The translations under genes were made by a program, and so were the position numbers. Of a stretch of DNA of 64,000 bases, positions 10,441 through 19,490 are shown one piece after another. How positions within the stretch are numbered: the first letter of the stretch is position 1; each line of letters begins with the position of its first letter. This DNA comes from Deltaproteobacteria bacterium (GTDB lineage: Bacteria > Desulfobacterota > Desulfovibrionia > Desulfovibrionales > Desulfovibrionaceae). The notes beneath the pieces are model-generated. The model ran no database searches. It saw nothing but the letters and a program-made list of their open reading frames with translations, and had not been told where the DNA came from. The stretch lies in the NCBI GenBank assembly GCA_031275645.1, contig JAISOL010000012.1:1-64000 (forward strand), read 5' to 3'.

Positions 10441-11082
10441 ATGGGTTATGACATATCCATGTTGCCGGCGGATAGCATGACGGCATTTTTTGCCGCCTCA
10501 CTCCTGCTTGGGGTCGCGCCGGGGCCGGATAATATTTTTGTCCTCACCCAGTCGGCGCTTTACGGCGTCAGGGCCGGCTTCGCCACCACCCTCGGCCTGG
10601 CCACCGGGCTGTGCGCGCATACCGCGGCTGTGGCCGCGGGCGTGGCCGCTTTGCTGCAAAGCAGCGCGACGGCCTTTGCCGCGCTGAAAACAGCCGGGGC
10701 CGTCTATCTGCTTTATCTGGCCTGGCTTTCCTTCCGCGCCGGGGCCGTGAAAACCGGAAACGGCGGCGCAACGGCCTTTCCAGGTTATGCGGCCCTGTAC
10801 CGGCGCGGCATTGTCATGAATATAACCAACCCCAAGGTGTCGCTCTTTTTTCTGGCCTTTCTGCCGCAGTTCTGCAGACCGGAACAGGGCGGGGCGGCTT
10901 TACAGTCCCTTGTTCTGGGCGCCCTTTTCATACTCTCCACGCTTCTGGTCTTTTTCTCCGTGGCGGCCCTCGGCGGGCGGCTGGCCCTCTGGTTCAACCG
11001 TTCCCGGCGCGGCCAGATTCTGCTGCACCGGGCCGCGGGATTGATTTTCGCGGGGCTGGCCCTTGCCCTGCTTGCCTCCTGA
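10441..11082 (+). CDS. LysE/RhtB family translocator
   Basis: FFAASLLLGVAPGPDNIFVLTQSALYG; multi-TM; start chosen at ATG 10441. Confidence 0.9.
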   Translation: MGYDISMLPADSMTAFFAASLLLGVAPGPDNIFVLTQSALYGVRAGFATTLGLATGLCAHTAAVAAGVAALLQSSATAFAALKTAGAVYLLYLAWLSFRAGAVKTGNGGATAFPGYAALYRRGIVMNITNPKVSLFFLAFLPQFCRPEQGGAALQSLVLGALFILSTLLVFFSVAALGGRLALWFNRSRRGQILLHRAAGLIFAGLALALLAS

Positions 11083-11255
11083 GATCGGCCTCGCGAGCCG
11101 TCTGGAGAGCCGGCGCATTCCGCCTTTTTACGGATTATGCGCCCTTGTCCGGTCGGGGAAAAAGGCCGCGGAAATTGCGGAAAAAAAATTGTCCTGAGAA
11201 AGAGGACGGAGGCGTCCGGGCGGATTTGGCGAGGCGGCAGGCGGGCGGGTTGAAA

Positions 11256-11690
11256 TTATGCCGGCTTCGTTCCGGATTTGGAAGAGGCGGGGGTAAAGCC
11301 GACCCTCTTTTCCGGTTTTTCCAGACGGGACACAATGCTCAGCAGGCTCCGGCGCAGGCCGCTGATCCCGTTGCTGTGCATGAAATGCACGGGTATGCCC
11401 AGAGAGCGGCTGTGCTGCGTCACCATGATTTCGGCGCTGTGCGAAATCAGTCCGGTCACCAGGATGGCCAGATCCGGCTCGCCGATTTTGGCCGCCAGGC
11501 CGGACTCTTTGCCGGTAAAAACCTTGAGTTCTACCCCGCACTTTTGGGCCGCGCTTTCATATTTCCGCTTCAGCCTGTCCATGCCTCCCACCAGGGCCAC
11601 GCAAAGCCGCGCGGAGCCGTCCGCGCCCTCAACAAGGCTTTTTCGCGCGAATTCCCGCCTACCCGTAATCAAAGCGGACTGGTTTTTCAT
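11256..11690 (-). CDS. DUF2325 domain protein
   Basis: VALVGGMDRLKRKYESAAQKCGVEL...ILVTGLISHSAEIMV matches DUF2325 pattern; start chosen at MKNQSAL. Confidence 0.7.
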   Translation of the reverse strand: MKNQSALITGRREFARKSLVEGADGSARLCVALVGGMDRLKRKYESAAQKCGVELKVFTGKESGLAAKIGEPDLAILVTGLISHSAEIMVTQHSRSLGIPVHFMHSNGISGLRRSLLSIVSRLEKPEKRVGFTPASSKSGTKPA

Positions 11691-12014
11691 CAAAGTTTCC
11701 TTACCTCGCGGGTGTCGCCAGGCGGGATTGCCTCCAGACGAATTCACTTCATCGGCAAGCGACAAGCTCAAGCGCAAAATTCTCCGCGGGTGAAACAGAT
11801 TAATATCTATTTAAACGATAGACTTGGTAAGATTTAACGCAGGCTTTTGAAACAGTCAAGCCCGAAAAAGGATTTTTTCCTTCCCGCCGCGTCTCCTGGC
11901 TGGAGGTCACGCTTTAAGGCGCTGGCGTGTCCGGGTTGCTCTCCGTCCGCTGAAAGGAGTAGGAGAGGATCAGCCTGAAAGGATTTAAAAAATATTTTTT
12001 ATGAGGAGTTGCGT

Positions 12015-12779
12015 ATGTGTAAAAAAACGCGGATTTTTCTTTCAGTTTTTGTTCTGATTCTGCTGTCGTGCCTGAGCGCGACGGTTTGGGCCGCGGAAAT
12101 CACCGTTTCCGCCGCCGCCAGTCTGACCAATGCCTTTACCGAAGTCAGAGCCGCCTTTGAAAAGGACAATCCCGGCATAGTGGCGCTGACCAATTTCGCC
12201 TCTTCCAACGCCCTGCTGGCCCAGATTGAGAGCGGGGCTCCGGTGGATGTCTTTGCTTCCGCGGATCAGGCCACCATGAACAGGGCGGAGGAGAAAAAGC
12301 TTGTCTTCCGGCCCAGCCGGAAGAATTTCGCGGGCAACGGCCTGGTCTTGATCGTGCCGGCGGCAGGCGGGCTGAATCCGTCCGGAGCCGGGGATCTGAC
12401 CGGGGTTGAATACGACCGCATCGCTGTGGGCAACCCTGATTCCGTGCCCGCCGGACGTTACGCCCGGGAAGTGCTGGAAGGGAGGAATATCTGGAGCGCT
12501 CTCGCGCCCAAGTTGGTCTACGGCGAAAGCGTGCGTCAGGTGCTGGATTATGTGGTGCGGGATGAAGTGCGCGCCGGGTTTGTATATTCCACGGACGCCA
12601 GACAGGCCGGCGCTCAGGTGCGGGTGGTGGAAACCCTGAAGGGAAAAACCCCGGTGCTTTATCCCATTGCTGTTCTGGAAGCTTCCAAAAACAAGGCCGA
12701 GGCGCAAAAATTCGTGGACTTCGTGCTTAGTCCGGCCGGGCAGGATATACTTTCCCGCTACGGTTTCAGCGCGCCTTAA
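12015..12779 (+). CDS. modA: Molybdate ABC transporter substrate-binding protein
   Basis: Signal peptide then EITVSAAASLTNAFTEV, FASSNALLAQIESGAPVDVFASAD; AGGAG 6 nt upstream of ATG. Confidence 0.95.
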   Translation: MCKKTRIFLSVFVLILLSCLSATVWAAEITVSAAASLTNAFTEVRAAFEKDNPGIVALTNFASSNALLAQIESGAPVDVFASADQATMNRAEEKKLVFRPSRKNFAGNGLVLIVPAAGGLNPSGAGDLTGVEYDRIAVGNPDSVPAGRYAREVLEGRNIWSALAPKLVYGESVRQVLDYVVRDEVRAGFVYSTDARQAGAQVRVVETLKGKTPVLYPIAVLEASKNKAEAQKFVDFVLSPAGQDILSRYGFSAP

Positions 12780-12836
12780 AAACTCCTCCTGTTTCGCCCC
12801 CTTCAGGAAGCGCCCCCTTCCGCCCTGGAGGAGCCG

Positions 12837-12868
12837 AAGGGCTTGCGGCTCGCCGGCCGCAAGCCCTT
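12837..12868. terminator. Strong stem-loop downstream of modA
   Basis: AAGGGCTTGCGGC - TCGCCG - GCCGCAAGCCCTT, perfect 13-bp stem between convergent genes. Confidence 0.75.
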
Positions 12869-12896
12869 TCCGCGCGAGAGCGCTCCCGCGTCGCGA

Positions 12897-13703
12897 TCAA
12901 TCCATAGGCTGATCCACAGTACGGGCGGTGCCTATGATCTGGGTAGCGTTCAGGCGGGATGAAGATTTCTGCAGCAGTATATTGGCCGGTCTTTTATCCG
13001 AAAGCGCGAGTCTGCCCGGGCGCTGGATTTTGAAAGCCTGATCCGCGCGGCTGAAAAGTTCTTCCACCGAGCTCTTGCATTCCGGAGTCGGGGCATCGAG
13101 GGTCACGCCCTGGAAAATGCGGAAGATTTCGTTCTGCTGCACGGAAGCGCATTCCGGCAAAGGCTCGCGGTATTCCACTATAATCCTGAGGCCGTTATTC
13201 ACGGTGCGCGACCAGCGCTTGCCGATCCAGGTCTTGGGAGGGTTAAGCCCGTTCAGGCCCAGGGTGCGGGTAAACCAGTCCGCGGAATTATCCTCGTACA
13301 AAAGGTGTTCGTTCCAGTCGCGGCCGCCTATGGAGATGGTCTTCAGGCTGAAATCCTTGTCTCTGGAAAAGGTTTCCGGCGAGAACATGTAGCCCGCGCG
13401 ATCCGAAATTTCCGCGAAGATAACATGAGCATGGCGCTGGAGAGGCACTTTTCCCGCGTCTCCGTATATGGCGTATCTGATCTGGGTGTGCACTCCCGCG
13501 GTGGGGTTGTCTATGGCCTCCATTTCGGTCAGCAGGGAGCCGGACTGGAGGACCTGCAGGCCTGTCTGGGGAATTACGGCCACATCCAGAATATTGCTGG
13601 AATACATGGTGTCGCCGTCAATCCCGGAATATGAAGCCGTACAGGCGCTCAGGGCGAACAAGCCCAGTATCGCGCCCAAGAAAAATCTGGATCCGTGCGT
13701 CAT
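12897..13703 (-). CDS. Putative lipoprotein, DUF4851-like
   Basis: Lipobox-like LFALSAC; 268 aa; resembles Desulfovibrio DUF4851 proteins from memory. Confidence 0.5.
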   Translation of the reverse strand: MTHGSRFFLGAILGLFALSACTASYSGIDGDTMYSSNILDVAVIPQTGLQVLQSGSLLTEMEAIDNPTAGVHTQIRYAIYGDAGKVPLQRHAHVIFAEISDRAGYMFSPETFSRDKDFSLKTISIGGRDWNEHLLYEDNSADWFTRTLGLNGLNPPKTWIGKRWSRTVNNGLRIIVEYREPLPECASVQQNEIFRIFQGVTLDAPTPECKSSVEELFSRADQAFKIQRPGRLALSDKRPANILLQKSSSRLNATQIIGTARTVDQPMD

Positions 13704-13844
13704 TTTGGAGCTCCTTATTATCTGGAATATTAGCCGCGAGCATATAGCAAAGCCGGCTTCGCGGTCAAATGTTTATTCTTGCCGGCAGACCGCTTTCCGG
13801 CTTCGGAATTTGACGTGCGCCGGTTTTTCTTTTAAGGACGGATC

Positions 13845-14993
13845 ATGATCAGTTCGCTTGTTTTCCTGGCTGTTTCTCTTTATCTCCTGCTCAGGATAAT
13901 TCTGCCCCTGCCGGCGGCTCTTCCGGTAAAACTGCTTTCCGGGGCGGCTCTTCTTCTGGTCGCGCAGCATTATTCCCTGGTCCGCATATTTTTCGGAGGC
14001 TTTTCCTCGCCGGAAGTGCCCGTTTATGTGCTCATCCTGAGCGGCTGGCTTTCCGGTTCCCTGCTTTTTCTGTTTCTGCTGGCCTTGGGGTGCGATATCC
14101 TGATTCTGGCCCGCCGGATCGCGCGTTTTGCCGCCTCGCGCGGCCGCCGCGGTTCTGCGGGCGCATTCTTTTCGCCGGGCCGCCGCCAGGCCCTGCTCGT
14201 CTGCATGGCCGCCGTTCCGGCCGCCTACGCCGTGCGTCAGGCTGTGAACGTGCCTGAAACGCGTTCGCTGGAAGTCCGCCTCCCCCGCCTCCCCCGTGCG
14301 CTGGACGGCTTTACCCTGGCGCAGATCAGCGATTTGCACATCAGTTCCCTGTTGCGGGAAGGATGGGTCAAGGCCGTGGTGGAGAGGACTAATTCCCTGC
14401 GTCCGGATTTGATTGTCCTTACCGGAGACATTGTGGACGGCTCCCCTGCCAGCAGAAACGACAGCGTGGCCGGATTGCGCGGCCTGCGCGCTCCGCTGGG
14501 CGTCTTCGCCTGCGTGGGCAACCATGAATACTATTCCGGCTTCGGCGCCTGGATGAAGAAATTTCCCTCCCTGGGCGTGGAAGTGCTTCTTAACCGCCAC
14601 CGTCTGCTGGAAATACAAGGACAGAAGCTGGTCCTGGCCGGTCTTGCCGACCCCGTGGCCGCGCGCTACGGGCTGCCTTTGCCCGATCTGGCCTCGGCCC
14701 TGGCCGGAGCGCCGGAAGAAGCGGTGCGCATACTTTTGGATCACCGTCCCGCGCGGGCGGAGGAAAACGCTCTGGCCGGCGTGGATCTCCAGCTTTCCGG
14801 GCATACCCACGGCGGGCAGATTCTGGGTCTCGCCGGCATGGTGGCGCGCTTCAACCGGGGCTATGTCCGCGGCTGGTACAAGGTACGGGATATGCGGCTC
14901 TATGTGAGCTCCGGAGCCGGACTGTGGAGCGGCTTCCCCCTGCGCCTGGGGGTGCCTTCCGAAATTTGCGGCCTTACCCTGCGCCGCGCCTGA
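13845..14993 (+). CDS. Membrane-anchored metallophosphoesterase
   Basis: N-terminal TM segments; ISDLHIS, LTGDIVDG, GNHEYYSG, LSGHTHGGQ. Confidence 0.9.
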   Translation: MISSLVFLAVSLYLLLRIILPLPAALPVKLLSGAALLLVAQHYSLVRIFFGGFSSPEVPVYVLILSGWLSGSLLFLFLLALGCDILILARRIARFAASRGRRGSAGAFFSPGRRQALLVCMAAVPAAYAVRQAVNVPETRSLEVRLPRLPRALDGFTLAQISDLHISSLLREGWVKAVVERTNSLRPDLIVLTGDIVDGSPASRNDSVAGLRGLRAPLGVFACVGNHEYYSGFGAWMKKFPSLGVEVLLNRHRLLEIQGQKLVLAGLADPVAARYGLPLPDLASALAGAPEEAVRILLDHRPARAEENALAGVDLQLSGHTHGGQILGLAGMVARFNRGYVRGWYKVRDMRLYVSSGAGLWSGFPLRLGVPSEICGLTLRRA

Positions 14994-15056
14994 ATTTGCC
15001 GGAGCGTTGGTTTCGGCGTGCGCGCTTCCGGGGCTGCCTCGGGGGGGGACTCAAGT

Positions 15057-18000
15057 TTACAGGAGCCGGATCTGTTCTTCCTTTCTGTTCTTGCTGGCGC
15101 GCATCACGCTGTGCCTGATCCGCTCCAGGGGCAGATTTTCCAGAAAACGCGAGGGGGGCAGACTGTATTCCCTGGCGTAGATGCGGCGTTTTTCGGCCCT
15201 GGAGAGGAAGAGCCCCTCCCTGGCCCTGGTCAGGCCGACATAGAAAAGCCTGCGCTCCTCATCAATTTCGGCTTTTATCCGGGTGGAGTCCGCCGCGCGG
15301 TCTTTTTCGCCGCTGTAGAAATCCGGCCCGGCGAAGGGAAGCAAGCCTTCTTCCAGAGCAGGCAGAAAGACCAGGCGGAATTCCAGCCCCTTGGAGGCGT
15401 GCAGGGTGAGAATCTGCACCTGTTCGCTCCGGCTCTGCACCTGCTCCAGTTCGTTCTGCAGGCTCAGCCAGTTGAGCAGTCCGGACCATCCTCCGTACAG
15501 GCCAAAGGTTCTGACCAGCTCCCTGAAAGCTCCGGATTTCCAGAACTGCGCGTCAAAGGGGTCGCTGTTGCCCCAATAGACGGCCAGACTCTCCGGCCCG
15601 TGCCGCAAAATTCTTTCCGGGCATTCCGGGATGCGGCGCCGGGGCAGGTTCTTTTCAGGCAGAGGCAGGCTGATCCCCAGATAACTTCCGGCCACCTGCA
15701 GTATGGTGCTTACCCTCGGCTCGTTCCAGAAGGGATCGGCGCAGGGTTGGCGGAAGGGAATGCCGGCCATCTCCAGAGCGCGGCGCACCGGCTGCATGAG
15801 CAGGCGGCTGCGCAGAAGCACGGCGAAATCTCCGGGGCTGAAAGGCGTCCGGGCCGGATTCCCGTTTCCGGCGGCGGACTGATCCAGCAGGCTGTGACTG
15901 GTGGGGCCGAGACGGTTGCGGATCTGCCAGGCAATCCAGGAAGCCTCGCTTTCGGCGCTGTTGGCTTCAAAATAATGAATTTCCGCGGGCAGGGGATTTT
16001 TGGCCACGAGTTTGCCCACTCCCGGCGTATCGGCGAACAGGGCCTGCGCGCAATGCAGGATGTCCGGCCCGGAACGGAAATTTTCCCGCAGTTGGATTAC
16101 TTTGGTTCCTGGCCAGCGCCGGCTGAAAAATTCTTCCGCCTGCCCGTGCGCGCCCCGGAAACCGTAAATGGACTGATTGGGATCGCCTATGCCGAAAAAG
16201 CCGTCGCCCCCCGGCCGGGTCACGGCTGCCAGCAGATTGAGCTGCAAAGGGGAGAGATCCTGTATCTCGTCCACCAGCACCTGGGTCCAGACAGGAGGAT
16301 ATTGACCGCTCCTGGCCTGGGTCAGCCAGAACTCCAGCAGATCCGTGTAGTCGGCCAGGTTCCAGGTGGATTTGTGAGCGCAGTAACGGTCGAACAAGGG
16401 CTGCTCTTCCGGGGGAAGGGGAAGCTGTTTTTCCCGGCACAGGCTTATGTTCAGCCAGATCCGCCGGATCTGCCGCGCTTCCGTGGCCCTGTTGGCCTCC
16501 GCGAACACGCGCAGCGAAGATTCCTCATCCAGGATTACAGGCGCCTCCCCCTGCGTCTTGAACCAGAATTCCAGGGCCAGGGCATGCAGGGTATCCGTGC
16601 GGGGCAGATTCGGCTTGTTTTCGGATTCCACTTCCCCCAGAACAAGCCGGAGGCGATTGTCCAGTTCCTGCGCCGCTCTGCGGGTGAAGGTCAGAACCAG
16701 GATCCGCTTTGCGGGCGTTCCCGCGTCCAGAAGATGCCGGATGCGGGCCGTCAGGGTGTGGGTTTTGCCGGTGCCCGGCCCGGCCAGGGCCAGCACGGGC
16801 CCCGGCCCGGCCAGTACCGCCCGCTGCTGCATCCTGTTCAGAGGCAGCGGCATTTTCGGGGCCGAAGCCGGCGCGGCGGAATCCGCCGCTTCCCTTTCGG
16901 GTTCTTCCGGGGGAGCATCTGAAACCTTCTCTTGCGGCCCCGGCAGGGGGGAATTTCGCGCGTTTTTTTCGGAAGCGTCCCCGGACAGGGCTTCCACGGG
17001 CATATTCCGTCCGCTTCCGGCCCCGGCGCGGCGCCCGGATTTCGGGGAAGCGCCGGAGGAATGGCCTCCCGGCGGAGGGGGCGGCTCGGGCAGATGCAGG
17101 CCCGGAAGCAGCCCGCTTACCCGGCCGCCTGCCGGGTTGAAGCGCCCGGCCTTGAGTTCGCGCGCTTCTTCCGCGCTGAAAACGCGGATTACGCCGAATT
17201 CGCCGTCATAGCCCCCCTGGCGTATGACCTCGCCCCGGCGCATACGCCTCATGCCTTCAGCCAGGCCTGGAGAGAATTTCTCCAGTTCTTCCGGGGGTAT
17301 GTGCTGTAAAATATCCAGTTCCGGACCCAGTTTGCGCAGCATGGAACGATAGAGTCCCGTTGTTTTGGCGCTTTTCGGCCCCGCGCCCAGAATTTCGCCC
17401 AGAATTTCAGGCAGGGGAATAAGGCAGACAAAGCGCTCCTTCTCTCTGTAGCGCGGGGTCTGACGGTCCGCCAGCTCCGACACCCGGTGGAGCACGCCCA
17501 GAGTCAGGGGTTTGCCGCAGACCGGACATATCCCCCCCAGTTTCAGGCTTTCTTCCGGGGTAAGGGTCACGCCGCAGGCGCGATGTCCGTCCAGATGATA
17601 TTTGCCTTCGTCGGGAAAAAACTCGCAGGTTCCCAGAAAGGTAGTGGAATTTTTTCCGGCGTCGCCGCGCAGGGAGGAGAAGATGCCGGCATAGCTCAGT
17701 TCTCCGGCGAAGAGGTTGGCCTCGCGGGCCAGATTTTCCCCGGAATGGGCGTCCGAGTTGGAGACGAGGGTGAAGCGATCCAGGGAGCTCAGGCGGCGGT
17801 TCATCTCGGGGTCAGAGGAAAGACCGGTCTCCAGGGCGAAGATATGTTCCGTCAGCGGGCCGAAGCAATCCTCGATCCGGTCGAAGCCGGATTTGGAGCC
17901 GAAAAGGGAAAACCAGGGCGTCCAGATATGCGCCGGGATGAGACAGGCTTCCGGATCGCTTTCCAGGGTGAGCTCGAGCACGTTGCGCGCGTCCAGACCC

Positions 18001-18449
18001 AGAATGGGGCGGCCGTCGGAGTGCAGGTTGCCCACGCGCTCCAGGCGCAGGCAGAATTTTTCCGCCGCCTCCAGGCGCGGCAGAAAAACCAGGTTGTGTA
18101 TTTTACGCACCTTGCCGTCGCGCTTGTAGATGGAGCTTATTTCTGTCTGCGGCAGGAAGCGCACCTTTCGGATCCGCTCCAGGGCCCAGGGGGTCTCCTC
18201 CGCTTCCGGGCAGGCGCAAAGCGCCTCTTCCGGGCGCTTCAGGCGGTAGAGGCCGCTGCTTTCCTCATATTCCAGAAAGGAGAGCAGCTCCTTTCTCCAG
18301 AGAGGATGGGTGAAATCGCCGCTGCCCAGCACGCGCAGGCCTTTCAGGGCCGCCCATCCGGCCAGCAGGGGCACGTTCAGCCTGCCGCTGGTGGCTCTGG
18401 AAAAGCGCGAATGGATATGCAGATCTGCTCTGAATTCGCTCTGGAGCAT
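15057..18449 (-). CDS. EndoQ-like PHP nuclease fused to UvrD/Rep-family helicase
   Basis: N-term ADLHIHSRFSRATSG, GSGDFTHP, SNSDAHSGENLAREAN and zinc-knuckle CPVCGKPL; C-term AGPGTGKTHTLTARI (Walker A), LVDEIQDLS, QILTLHASKGLEF. Confidence 0.9.
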   Translation of the reverse strand: MLQSEFRADLHIHSRFSRATSGRLNVPLLAGWAALKGLRVLGSGDFTHPLWRKELLSFLEYEESSGLYRLKRPEEALCACPEAEETPWALERIRKVRFLPQTEISSIYKRDGKVRKIHNLVFLPRLEAAEKFCLRLERVGNLHSDGRPILGLDARNVLELTLESDPEACLIPAHIWTPWFSLFGSKSGFDRIEDCFGPLTEHIFALETGLSSDPEMNRRLSSLDRFTLVSNSDAHSGENLAREANLFAGELSYAGIFSSLRGDAGKNSTTFLGTCEFFPDEGKYHLDGHRACGVTLTPEESLKLGGICPVCGKPLTLGVLHRVSELADRQTPRYREKERFVCLIPLPEILGEILGAGPKSAKTTGLYRSMLRKLGPELDILQHIPPEELEKFSPGLAEGMRRMRRGEVIRQGGYDGEFGVIRVFSAEEARELKAGRFNPAGGRVSGLLPGLHLPEPPPPPGGHSSGASPKSGRRAGAGSGRNMPVEALSGDASEKNARNSPLPGPQEKVSDAPPEEPEREAADSAAPASAPKMPLPLNRMQQRAVLAGPGPVLALAGPGTGKTHTLTARIRHLLDAGTPAKRILVLTFTRRAAQELDNRLRLVLGEVESENKPNLPRTDTLHALALEFWFKTQGEAPVILDEESSLRVFAEANRATEARQIRRIWLNISLCREKQLPLPPEEQPLFDRYCAHKSTWNLADYTDLLEFWLTQARSGQYPPVWTQVLVDEIQDLSPLQLNLLAAVTRPGGDGFFGIGDPNQSIYGFRGAHGQAEEFFSRRWPGTKVIQLRENFRSGPDILHCAQALFADTPGVGKLVAKNPLPAEIHYFEANSAESEASWIAWQIRNRLGPTSHSLLDQSAAGNGNPARTPFSPGDFAVLLRSRLLMQPVRRALEMAGIPFRQPCADPFWNEPRVSTILQVAGSYLGISLPLPEKNLPRRRIPECPERILRHGPESLAVYWGNSDPFDAQFWKSGAFRELVRTFGLYGGWSGLLNWLSLQNELEQVQSRSEQVQILTLHASKGLEFRLVFLPALEEGLLPFAGPDFYSGEKDRAADSTRIKAEIDEERRLFYVGLTRAREGLFLSRAEKRRIYAREYSLPPSRFLENLPLERIRHSVMRASKNRKEEQIRLL

Positions 18450-18514
18450 CTCGGGTCGGAACCTCCAAGCCTTGTCGGGCGCCCGCGGACATACGCCGTG
18501 ACTCCCGGGAGGAG

Positions 18515-18534
18515 GCGCCGCCGCAAAGCGGCGC
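18515..18534. terminator. GC-rich stem-loop upstream of the EndoQ-UvrD gene
   Basis: GCGCCGC - CGCAAA - GCGGCGC; no long T tract. Confidence 0.35.
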
Positions 18535-18695
18535 TGTTTAAGGCATGATTGTGCAATTCGCCCGGAAAGGCAAGAAATTTCAGCGGGCGTATTTACGCTT
18601 GCAAGAGGAGGGCAAGCCGTTTAATCTGCCGATATTCCCCGAGGAAGAGCCGCTTTCCCGGGGTTTGACCTGAAACCCCCTGAAGGAGGTAGCAT

Positions 18696-19028
18696 ATGGC
18701 GGAAATAGTCAACTTCAACGCTCAGATTGCCCCTCTGGAACATGTGGAAAAGGTTGCGCGGCGGGAGCAGGAGCACGGGCACGTCGCCGGGCAGGGTCTC
18801 CTGCGGGATGCCGCGCGTCTTCTGGGCAGAGACAACGAGCAGGTGCAGAAGACCGGGCAGGGCGAAGGGCAGCGGGTGGAACGGCGGCGGGATGAGGAAG
18901 ACCGGGGCGGTTCCGGGGCCTTTTCCGGCCATCAGGAACAGGCGGAAGGAGAAGAAAATCCTGAAGACGCGGCTTCGCCTTCCTCCTCGAATATCTGGTC
19001 CGGCAATATCGTCAATCTGAAGGTGTGA
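18696..19028 (+). CDS. Hypothetical hydrophilic protein
   Basis: 110 aa charged ORF, preceded by GAAGGAGG, directly upstream of the coiled-coil gene. Confidence 0.65.
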   Translation: MAEIVNFNAQIAPLEHVEKVARREQEHGHVAGQGLLRDAARLLGRDNEQVQKTGQGEGQRVERRRDEEDRGGSGAFSGHQEQAEGEENPEDAASPSSSNIWSGNIVNLKV

Positions 19029-19447
19029 TCGTGTCCTACTACTGGCTGTTTGCCTTTGTCACCCTGCTGGAATGCATGGTTTTTCTGCTGATCTGGCGTT
19101 TTTTCCGGCGTCTGCGCCAATCGGAAAATCTTCTCGCGGAACTGCAGGACAGCCAGACCGCCATGCTGGAAAAGCTGGAATTAAACGCCGGTCTGGAAAA
19201 TGAACTGCTGGAGAGTTTCCGGCGCCGGCAGGCGGAGCTTTCCCGGCTGGATCTGCAACTGGAAGGAAAGATTGAGCAGTTGCGCTCTCTGTTGGCCCAG
19301 GCCGAGCAGGTCAGCCGTTCTCCCCGTTTTCTGCGGGAACTTATTCTCAACGGCAGCCGCGGCGGGCGGAGTCCGGCCCAACTGGCCAAAAGCACCGGCC
19401 TTTCCGTGGACGAGGTGGAGCTTATTCTGGCTCAGGCCGGCGTCTGA
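19025..19447 (+). CDS. Membrane-anchored coiled-coil protein with C-terminal HTH-like (DUF2802-like) segment
   Basis: N-terminal TM helix, long coiled coil, C-term SPAQLAKSTGLSVDEVELILAQAGV; overlaps the previous gene. Confidence 0.6.
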   Translation: MIVSYYWLFAFVTLLECMVFLLIWRFFRRLRQSENLLAELQDSQTAMLEKLELNAGLENELLESFRRRQAELSRLDLQLEGKIEQLRSLLAQAEQVSRSPRFLRELILNGSRGGRSPAQLAKSTGLSVDEVELILAQAGV

Positions 19448-19490
19448 TTTGAGGCTTACGAAATGGACATGATCCGGTGGAGGTTCTAGC

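Noticed and set aside
15018-16922. 634-aa plus-strand ORF
   Set aside because: Fully antisense to the well-supported EndoQ-UvrD gene; low-complexity Gly/Gln/Pro-rich composition typical of GC-rich shadow frames.
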